12,388 nucleotides of DNA. Origin: Bacillota bacterium (lineage in GTDB: Bacteria > Bacillota > Clostridia > Acetivibrionales > DTU013). The stretch lies in NCBI GenBank assembly GCA_023411645.1, contig JAEYON010000024.1:1-12388 (forward strand), given 5' to 3'. A program made the position numbers and the translations under genes. Positions 7,487-12,388 of this stretch are shown piece by piece. Under the pieces are notes generated by a model, which saw nothing but the letters and a program-made list of their open reading frames with translations, made no database searches and was not told the DNA's origin. Numbering within the stretch: the stretch's first letter is position 1; each line of letters opens with the position of its first letter.

Positions 7487-8272
7487 ATGGCTTATCAATT
7501 GCAGGATAAGATTGTTGGAATAGAGCAGCTTACAGAAGATATTTTCAAAATGACAGTGGAGTCTGAGAGGATTTCTGAGACTTCTGTCCCCGGACAGTTC
7601 GTCAACATTAAGTGCTGTGAAGGAACACAGGCATTACTTAGAAGGCCTATCAGTATTTGCTCGGTTGACAGGAAAGCAGGTACCTATGAGCTTCTTTTTC
7701 AAAGGAAGGGCAACGGAACGGAGCTGCTGGCATGCAAAAGCTCAGGGGACACGCTGGATGTATTGGGACCGCTAGGGAACGGGTTCGATCTGGATATAAG
7801 ATACAGACGGATCGTAGTTATCGGAGGCGGAATCGGAATCTTTCCTCTGTTATTTGTGCTTCATGAAAGTAAATCAGTTATAAAAAGGGCTTATCTCGGT
7901 TTTCGTACAAAGGAACTTGTAGTGCTGGAGAATGAATTCCGCACTCACTCCATCACATTGGATATTGCTACAGACGACGGCAGCTATGGTGAAAGAGGGT
8001 TTGTGACAGACATTCTGGCGAGGGACCTGACAGGAGAAAAAATTGATATGATTTATGCCTGCGGCCCGACCGGCATGCTGAAAAATGTTGTGAAGCTCGC
8101 ACATGAGACGGAAACTGCATGCCAAATATCCCTTGAACAGCGCATGGGCTGCGGCTTTGGAACCTGTCTGGTATGCGCGTGCAAAACCCATGCTAACGAG
8201 GGAGGCTGGCAATACAGCCATGTATGCAAGGATGGTCCGATATTTAACAGCAGGGATGTCATCTTTGAATAG
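7487..8272 (+). CDS. pyrK: Dihydroorotate dehydrogenase B, electron transfer subunit
   Basis: PyrK carries FAD and a [2Fe-2S] cluster and passes electrons from PyrD to NAD+. The 261-residue chain shows the FAD-binding RRPISI motif at about 52-57, the nucleotide-binding IGGGIGIFPLL segment near 108-118, ACGPTGML near 198-205, and the cluster ligands Cys222, Cys227, Cys230 and Cys247 (spacing C-x4-C-x2-C-x16-C), the typical PyrK arrangement. An additional Cys232 is probably not a ligand. ATG 7487 is preferred over the in-frame ATG 7454 since AAAGGAG (7474-7480) is six bases upstream of it. A 63-base gap with no evident promoter or terminator separates it from carB. Its presence next to pyrD identifies the class 1B enzyme, which is NAD-linked and cytosolic. 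Confidence 0.95.
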   Translation: MAYQLQDKIVGIEQLTEDIFKMTVESERISETSVPGQFVNIKCCEGTQALLRRPISICSVDRKAGTYELLFQRKGNGTELLACKSSGDTLDVLGPLGNGFDLDIRYRRIVVIGGGIGIFPLLFVLHESKSVIKRAYLGFRTKELVVLENEFRTHSITLDIATDDGSYGERGFVTDILARDLTGEKIDMIYACGPTGMLKNVVKLAHETETACQISLEQRMGCGFGTCLVCACKTHANEGGWQYSHVCKDGPIFNSRDVIFE

Positions 8273-8320
8273 TTGGCTTATTCTTGTGCAGGCGGAATAA
8301 AATCTAGTTCGGGGGATTAT

Positions 8321-9247
8321 ATGAACGATAAGGGTATCAATCTCAGCGTTGACATAGGAGGACTGAAGCTGAACAATCCGGTAATAGCCGCTTCAGGGAC
8401 ATTTGGTTTTGGAAGAGAGTATGTTCAGTTTATTGATCTGAACGGACTTGGCGGAATCAGCGTAAAGGGGCTTACATTAAAGCCCCGCCAGGGAAATCCT
8501 CCTCCGAGGGTAGCGGAAACACCTGCCGGTATGCTAAACTGTGTGGGGCTGCAAAATCCGGGTGTTATGTATTTTGTCGAACATGAAATCCCGTTTTTAA
8601 GGCAGTATTCAACAGCAATAATCGCAAATATTGCAGGCAACACAATAGAGGAATACTGTGAGATGGCTGATATTCTGTCGGAGGCCGACATTGATGCGAT
8701 TGAACTGAATGTATCCTGCCCGAACGTGAAAGCTGGATGTCTGGCGTTTGGCAACACTGCCAACGGAATTTATGAAATCACGTCTCAGGTGAGAAAGCAT
8801 TGTAAAAAGCCGCTAATGGTAAAATTGACTCCAAATGTGCTCAGTATTTCTGAAATCGCCATTGCGGCGGAGCACGCGGGAGCTGACTCCATTTCGCTGA
8901 TTAACACGCTCCTTGGCATGGCTATCGATATTGAAGCCAGAAGACCTATTCTTGCTAATAATACAGGCGGATTGTCAGGCCCCGCAGTTAAACCTGTGGC
9001 GGTCAGAATGGTATATGAGGCTGCTCAGGCTGTTAAGGTTCCTGTAGTCGGTATGGGCGGAATTATCAACGGAAATGATGCTGTAGAATTCCTGCTGGCC
9101 GGAGCAACTGCTGTCATGGTAGGAACTGCAAGCTTGATTTATCCCGATGCCTGTATAAAAGTGCGCGACGGTATCCAACAATATATGCAGCGGCATCAGC
9201 TTCATTGTATATCAGACATCACTGGAGGGCTTGAACTAAATAATTAA
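8321..9247 (+). CDS. pyrD: Dihydroorotate dehydrogenase B, catalytic subunit (class 1B)
   Basis: This FMN enzyme oxidises dihydroorotate to orotate and works with PyrK. The 308-residue protein has AASGTFGFG near the N-terminus, RVAETPAGMLNCVGLQNPG, the active-site loop NVSCPNVKAG with Cys133 as catalytic base (Cys is the class 1 hallmark), a conserved Lys in MVKLTPN, the LINTLLGM segment, TGGLSGPAVKP and the FMN phosphate site GMGGI plus GATAVMVGTA. I chose ATG 8321 with a purine-rich GGGGGA (8311-8316) just upstream; this ribosome binding site is weaker than those of its neighbours. A frame-compatible TTG at 8273, directly after the pyrK stop, lacks a binding site and would add 16 residues without family support. 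The weak site and the close distance fit coupled translation with pyrK. Confidence 0.95.
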   Translation: MNDKGINLSVDIGGLKLNNPVIAASGTFGFGREYVQFIDLNGLGGISVKGLTLKPRQGNPPPRVAETPAGMLNCVGLQNPGVMYFVEHEIPFLRQYSTAIIANIAGNTIEEYCEMADILSEADIDAIELNVSCPNVKAGCLAFGNTANGIYEITSQVRKHCKKPLMVKLTPNVLSISEIAIAAEHAGADSISLINTLLGMAIDIEARRPILANNTGGLSGPAVKPVAVRMVYEAAQAVKVPVVGMGGIINGNDAVEFLLAGATAVMVGTASLIYPDACIKVRDGIQQYMQRHQLHCISDITGGLELNN

Positions 9248-9272
9248 GTATATTTTTGATTAAGGAGACGAG

Positions 9273-9953
9273 ATGAAGACCAGACTGATTTTTGTTCGGC
9301 ATGCTGAAGCAGAAGGAAATGTAATAAGACGGTTTCACGGATGGACCGATTCCGCTTTGACAGAACGAGGACATTTGCAGGCGCAAAGAGTTGCAGAACG
9401 ACTGAAGGATATACCTGTTGATGTGATCTATTCAAGCAGCCTTCAAAGGACAAAGCAGACAGCCTCCTATATCTCGAAAGTCAAAAATCTACCGGTCTAC
9501 TATTCCGATGAGTTGAAGGAGATTCACGGGGGTGACTGGGAGGGTCTGACATGGCAGGAGCTTGAAGAGCGTTGGCCGCAAGCCTATGACATATGGGATA
9601 ATCGTCCCCATCTTCATCAGATGCCAAATGGAGAGTCCATGGCTGAACTCCAGCAAAGGGCGCTTGATATAATAATGAATATTATTAAGCTAAATCAGGG
9701 GAAGAATATCTGTATTGTGACACACGGCACTCTGATTCGTACAGTGATCTGCCATTTCAGGGCCTGTACGCTTGATGAAATGATAAATGTAGCCTGGTGT
9801 GACAACACAGGCATCACAATCGTCGACTATGAGAACGACGTGTTTTCCATTGAGACCGAAGGTGATTCAGCCCACCTGGGCAGTGATCTTGGAACCATTT
9901 CGAATCAGGACTGGTGGAAGGATTACATAAATAAATTTAGAGGCAGGGAATAA
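9273..9953 (+). CDS. Histidine phosphatase (phosphoglycerate mutase-like) family protein
   Basis: The 226-residue product is a branch 1 histidine phosphatase, related to GpmB, CobC and similar small-molecule phosphatases. The full catalytic core is visible: the phospho-accepting His10 in FVRHAEAEGN, Arg59 in SSLQRTKQTA, Glu83 in ELKEIHGGDWEG, and the second His151 in VTHGTLIRT. The first loop reads RHAEAEGN instead of the commoner RHGET/N. No signal peptide or membrane segment is seen, so it should be cytosolic. AAGGAG (9262-9267) is five bases before the ATG, and the gene follows pyrD after 25 bases in the same orientation, before the pyrE-like gene. The placement suggests a substrate connected with pyrimidine or phosphoribosyl metabolism, but motif data cannot name it. 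Annotation as phosphoglycerate mutase or alpha-ribazole phosphatase would be guesswork. Confidence 0.9.
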   Translation: MKTRLIFVRHAEAEGNVIRRFHGWTDSALTERGHLQAQRVAERLKDIPVDVIYSSSLQRTKQTASYISKVKNLPVYYSDELKEIHGGDWEGLTWQELEERWPQAYDIWDNRPHLHQMPNGESMAELQQRALDIIMNIIKLNQGKNICIVTHGTLIRTVICHFRACTLDEMINVAWCDNTGITIVDYENDVFSIETEGDSAHLGSDLGTISNQDWWKDYINKFRGRE

Positions 9954-10022
9954 TTTCGAAACAGAAACAGCGAGTAGAAGTAAACAGAAAGAAGTACGAC
10001 GTCAGAAAAGAGGAGAAATAAA

Positions 10023-10874
10023 ATGTCAGATAAGAAGCTGGTCCAATGGTTGTTTGAAACAGACGCAGTCAGGGTCTGCCCTGAAGGAAAGCCATTTTGG
10101 TACACCTCCGGCACAATTGGACCTTATTATATCAATACGCATTTTCTTTATGGAAGCGAAAAGAAGGCGCTTGGATTGCTTGAAAAGATCGATGCTTTTA
10201 AGGCTGATAAGTTGAATTGTCCTCAAAAGCTGTTACCTCTGCTAAAGGCAAATTATTCAGATGATAAGATATATAAAGGCTTGATAGACAGTATGCTGGA
10301 ATTCATTCGCGACAATATCGATCTGGACAATTTCAGCTATATTTCCGGTGGCGAGCGGCGCGACTGGTTTTTCTCACTGATAATAGCTGAAATGCTCGAA
10401 AAACCTCATATAACTATCTATAAGGATTTAAGTGCAGTTATTACCGAAAACGGTGAGACGAGTCCGGCAGTTACTGTAAACGCAGCTAATGTGCTTCATA
10501 TTGCTGATCTTATCACCGAAGCTTCCAGCTACGAAAGAGCCTGGATCCCTGCAATTAAAAACATCTGCGGTCAACTGAGCTGCAGTGTGGTGGTTGTTGA
10601 CAGGTTACAGGGAGGCGGAGAGCTGCTGGAGAAAAACGATGTTTGCTCCTTTGCCATGGTTTCCATTGATAAAGTATTTTTCAATCATGCTCTTGAGCTT
10701 GGCCTGATCAGTAGCGGACAGTATGGTTTGCTTCTTAGGTACACGGCAAATCCGCGTGAATCCATGAAAAACTTTCTCAAGGAACATCCCGAATTCCTAA
10801 AAAACTCCCTGGCCTCAGATGAAAAGACCAGGGAGCGTGCTCAGCTGTGTATTGATAAAAGAATTTATGACTAA
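10023..10874 (+). CDS. pyrE: Divergent orotate phosphoribosyltransferase (PyrE-like)
   Basis: By position and motifs this should convert orotate and PRPP to OMP, the one pathway step not otherwise encoded here. The 283-residue chain is longer than a standard PyrE (about 190-230). It carries KPFWYTSGTIGPYYINTHF (23-41), recalling the PyrE N-terminus, then a helical insert (about 45-100), ISGGERRDWFF (107-117), TIYKD (131-135), a PRPP-loop-like VLHIADLITEASS (157-169), and VVVVDRLQGGGELL (189-202), which matches the segment after the PRPP loop in PyrE. In the PRPP loop the usual acidic pair is reduced to Ala-Asp and Thr-Gly becomes Glu-Ala. I remember closely similar long proteins annotated as PyrE in Clostridia, which supports the call. 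AGAGGAG lies before ATG 10023. It is the last gene of the pyr operon. Confidence 0.75.
   Translation: MSDKKLVQWLFETDAVRVCPEGKPFWYTSGTIGPYYINTHFLYGSEKKALGLLEKIDAFKADKLNCPQKLLPLLKANYSDDKIYKGLIDSMLEFIRDNIDLDNFSYISGGERRDWFFSLIIAEMLEKPHITIYKDLSAVITENGETSPAVTVNAANVLHIADLITEASSYERAWIPAIKNICGQLSCSVVVVDRLQGGGELLEKNDVCSFAMVSIDKVFFNHALELGLISSGQYGLLLRYTANPRESMKNFLKEHPEFLKNSLASDEKTRERAQLCIDKRIYD
10805..10835 (+). repeat. Perfect 8-bp inverted repeat inside the pyrE-like 3' end
   Basis: CTCCCTGG (10805-10812) is exactly complementary to CCAGGGAG (10828-10835), with a 15-base loop. It lies in coding sequence, about 40 bases before the stop, and no T-run follows, so it is not a classic terminator. It could protect the 3' end of the operon mRNA, or be chance. 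Confidence 0.4.
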
Positions 10875-10887
10875 GCTGCCACATAAA

Positions 10888-10957
10888 AATGCTATTTATT
10901 TTACAGTATCATCAAGCTCAAGAAGCACATCGAGTTGCCTCAGAAAAGCATTCTTTT
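10888..10957 (+). terminator. Possible weak terminator of the pyr operon
   Basis: AATGCT (10888-10893) can pair with AGCATT (10947-10952), followed by CTTTT. An inner AGCTC/GAGTT pairing (10915-10919 with 10932-10936) is possible. The outer stem is only 6 bp and the loop is long, so this is a poor intrinsic terminator. No better candidate lies between 10875 and the next promoter at 10963; readthrough or Rho-dependent ending cannot be excluded. Confidence 0.2.
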
Positions 10958-10962
10958 AAATG

Positions 10963-10991
10963 TTGACATCCGTAAATTTAGTACATATAAT
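10963..10991 (+). promoter_or_regulatory. Fully consensus sigma-A promoter of the ABC exporter unit
   Basis: TTGACA (10963-10968) and TATAAT (10986-10991) both match consensus exactly and are separated by the ideal 17 bases. Transcription should start near 10997-10999. Such a promoter would be strong and not need an activator, which suits control by the downstream terminator at 11158-11196. Confidence 0.92.
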
Positions 10992-11025
10992 TGCAGGTAG
11001 TAAGACTGAAAGGGAGGTGAGAGGA

Positions 11026-11136
11026 ATGAAATGGACCAAATCCGTACAAATCGAAAACGGTTTCGCTATTGTAAGGGGGAAGTCTGCCCATTTATCAGCC
11101 AATTTTTCCGCCTCTCGCCGAAATCGTATAAGCTAA
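11026..11136 (+). CDS. Short leader reading frame (36 codons) before the ABC exporter attenuator
   Basis: I do not recognise this peptide. The frame begins MKWTKSVQIENG and ends in an Arg-rich ASRRNRIS, with no signal peptide or membrane segment. Its case rests on a near-perfect Shine-Dalgarno sequence, AGGGAGGTGA (11011-11020), five bases before ATG 11026, better than that of any pyr gene here, and on its position about 28 bases after a consensus promoter and 21 bases before an intrinsic terminator. The layout recalls leader peptides such as BmrB of Bacillus subtilis, whose translation controls attenuation ahead of the bmrCD transporter genes. It contains no run of one amino acid as in biosynthetic leader peptides. 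A long-range pairing between 11016-11024 and 11111-11119 would bury the 3' part of its Shine-Dalgarno sequence. It could also be only part of a structured RNA. Confidence 0.5.
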   Translation: MKWTKSVQIENGFAIVRGKSAHLSANFSASRRNRIS

Positions 11137-11157
11137 CGGTTTATTATGCTTGTATTG

Positions 11158-11196
11158 AACTCTCTGAGAGCTGAAAAGCTGGCAGGGAGTTTTTTT
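11158..11196 (+). terminator. Intrinsic terminator (putative attenuator) before the ABC permease genes
   Basis: AACTCTCTG (11158-11166) pairs with CAGGGAGTT (11183-11191), nine pairs with one G-U. Inside, AGCT (11169-11172) pairs with AGCT (11177-11180) around a GAAA tetraloop. Seven T residues follow (11190-11196). It stands between the consensus promoter and the first permease gene, 34 bases before the likely start codon, so transcription of the exporter genes must pass through it. Confidence 0.85.
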
Positions 11197-11230
11197 ATGA
11201 CCATTTATGTAACATTTGAGGTGAATGTCA

Positions 11231-12010
11231 ATGAAAATGAATATAATCAAATATATAAAAACAGCAAAAATGTCTTCGCAGAGTGCAACAAACGGCGGGA
11301 TTCTTTATTTGATTCCAAATTATTTATTGAGGATGTTCTATATTGTGCCAATGCTGCTATTGTGGAAAACGTTGATGAACAGCGGAGTAGAGACCGGAAT
11401 GACGCTGACACAGATGCTTACTTATACCTTTTTGGGTTCGGTGTTTTCAGATATACTGATTGTTAATACACCAGCTTCCGGTTGGCTTTATGAAGGACTG
11501 TTCGTCAGCCTGTATCAGCGTCCTATGCGAATATTTTCTCATCTGGTGGCACAGACAATGGGCAATTGGATACCAAACCTACTGCTATTTACACTGCCTA
11601 TGGTCACCGCCTCGCCGCTATTTGGCGTTTCGCTTCGGACAGAGTCGCTGTGGTTTATCCCAAGCCTGATCTTTTGCATATCGCTGGGGTTTGCTGTTGA
11701 TTTTATTTTTGCCTGCCTAACCATTCGGATGAGGAATGCAAGTTGGCTTGTATATGTGATCAGAACTGCAGTTGTGTCCTTTCTGTCAGGCAGTGTAATT
11801 CCATTTAAAATACTGCCATGGGGACTGGAGAAAGTATTTCAATATCTACCGTTCGGCTCTCTGGCGGCAGCGCCGCTGGCCATCTACACAGGACTTTCTG
11901 ACCCGATACCATTGCTTGTTATTCAAATTCTGTGGAATGTGGCATTATGGCCTATTGCTTTTATTGTTTTTGGAAAATCTCAGGAGAGGATGATGTCTTT
12001 TGGAGGATAG
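11231..12010 (+). CDS. ABC-2 type transport system permease (first subunit)
   Basis: This is a membrane subunit of an ABC exporter of the ABC-2 class, resembling the paired permeases of COG4587/COG3694 that work with a separate ATPase. The 259-residue protein has about six hydrophobic segments, roughly at 24-48, 60-79, 105-130, 140-163, 172-193 and 225-247, and the cytoplasmic-loop pattern GLFVSLYQRPM (89-99) that corresponds to the G-x5-L-x2-P signature of these permeases. There is no ATP-binding motif. ATG 11231 fits GAGG (11218-11221) at nine bases; ATG 11225 would be only three bases away and ATG 11237 fifteen. Expression is probably governed by the upstream leader and terminator. The substrate cannot be read from the sequence; drug, peptide or lipid export are options. 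Confidence 0.85.
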   Translation: MKMNIIKYIKTAKMSSQSATNGGILYLIPNYLLRMFYIVPMLLLWKTLMNSGVETGMTLTQMLTYTFLGSVFSDILIVNTPASGWLYEGLFVSLYQRPMRIFSHLVAQTMGNWIPNLLLFTLPMVTASPLFGVSLRTESLWFIPSLIFCISLGFAVDFIFACLTIRMRNASWLVYVIRTAVVSFLSGSVIPFKILPWGLEKVFQYLPFGSLAAAPLAIYTGLSDPIPLLVIQILWNVALWPIAFIVFGKSQERMMSFGG

Positions 12011-12388
12011 ACGTTTTAGACTAAGAAGAATGTTTCGTTTATACCGCTTATACGCAAAAATGGATCTGGCATGGCTGCTTCGAGACACTAAAACATGTCT
12101 TTTGGCCGTTTCTGCCGATTTCATATCGAATATTGCTGCAGTTACAGGTGTTTTCATGCTGGCCTGGCGTTTTAACGGGGTAGGAGGCATGAACAGGTAC
12201 GAGGTTCTCTTCATGCTGGGCTATGTGACAGCGGTTACAGGACTTTTTCAACTATTTTTCGCAAATTGTAACACAGGACATATCAGTCGCAGAATCGGGA
12301 GAGGACAGTTGGAGCATATGCTCATTCAGCCGATACCCATGCCTGTACAACTACTGACTGAGGGCTTTATCCCTGTATCAGGGAGCAG
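12000..12388 (+). CDS. ABC-2 type transport system permease (second subunit), cut by the window end
   Basis: An open frame runs to the end of the window without a stop. It encodes a basic, amphipathic start (RLYRLYAKMDLAWLLRDTK), hydrophobic segments near SADFISNIAAVTGVFMLAW and VLFMLGYVTAVTGLFQLFF, and a loop IGRGQLEHMLIQPIP matching the G-x-L-x3-L-x2-P signature of paired ABC-2 permeases. It should form the membrane channel with the preceding permease. The start is uncertain. TTG 12000 has AGGAGAGG (11982-11989) ten bases upstream and overlaps the previous gene by 11 bases. ATG 12030 fits the usual length of the family N-terminus better but has a poor binding site. The remaining part, and probably the ATPase gene, would lie beyond 12388. 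Confidence 0.75.
   Translation, partial: MEDRRFRLRRMFRLYRLYAKMDLAWLLRDTKTCLLAVSADFISNIAAVTGVFMLAWRFNGVGGMNRYEVLFMLGYVTAVTGLFQLFFANCNTGHISRRIGRGQLEHMLIQPIPMPVQLLTEGFIPVSGS

Noticed and set aside
8273..8320. TTG start for pyrD directly after the pyrK stop
   Set aside because: No ribosome binding site and no family support for the additional 16 residues.
11016..11090. Resemblance to a cobalamin riboswitch core (AAATCC, then CGCTATTGTAA, then a G-run)
   Set aside because: The conserved 3' B12 box (AGCCAGGAGACCTGCC-like) and the CCACTG segment are absent, GGTG and CCCGC are altered, and the downstream genes are not linked to B12. An Infernal hit to the cobalamin model would overturn this.
11146..11466. 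106-codon frame starting before the exporter terminator
   Set aside because: It runs through the terminator hairpin and then lies out of frame inside the first permease gene, whose membrane-protein translation is clearly the real one.

Overview
The window reads as a moderate-GC Gram-positive chromosome, most likely from Clostridia. The grounds are the strong AGGAG-type ribosome binding sites, sigma-A-type promoters, a PyrR-controlled transcription attenuator, an NAD-linked class 1B dihydroorotate dehydrogenase (PyrK plus PyrD), a type 2 OMP decarboxylase and a clostridial-style divergent orotate phosphoribosyltransferase. No tool was run; all identifications come from motif reading and remembered family sequences.

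Layout: positions 1-172 hold no gene I can name, only inverted repeats that may belong to a structured RNA cut by the window edge. A promoter (173-201) opens the pyr operon. Its leader folds in two exclusive ways: a PyrR-binding hairpin (221-250) that lets a strong terminator (297-328) form, or an antiterminator (241-249 pairing with 300-308). Then follow, all on the + strand, pyrR, an unusual terminator that begins inside the pyrR stop codon, pyrB, pyrC, pyrF, carB, pyrK, pyrD, a histidine-phosphatase gene and a pyrE-like gene, ending at 10874. pyrB/pyrC and pyrF/carB overlap by 17 and 14 bases, so translational coupling is likely.

Together these genes encode all six steps from carbamoyl phosphate to UMP, with one gap: the glutaminase subunit gene carA, usually next to carB, is not in the window. 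No ATCase regulatory subunit (pyrI) or uracil permease (pyrP) is seen either. PyrR bound to UMP should shut the operon down when pyrimidines are plentiful.

From 10963 a separate unit begins. It has a fully consensus promoter, a short leader reading frame of 36 codons behind a near-perfect Shine-Dalgarno sequence, an intrinsic terminator, and then two ABC-2-type permease genes (the second cut by the window end). The layout resembles ribosome-mediated attenuation of drug or peptide exporters. This leader is the least explained part of the window. The pyr operon itself is mostly familiar, with the missing carA, the pyrR-pyrB terminator, the embedded phosphatase and the altered PRPP loop of the PyrE-like protein as its oddities.
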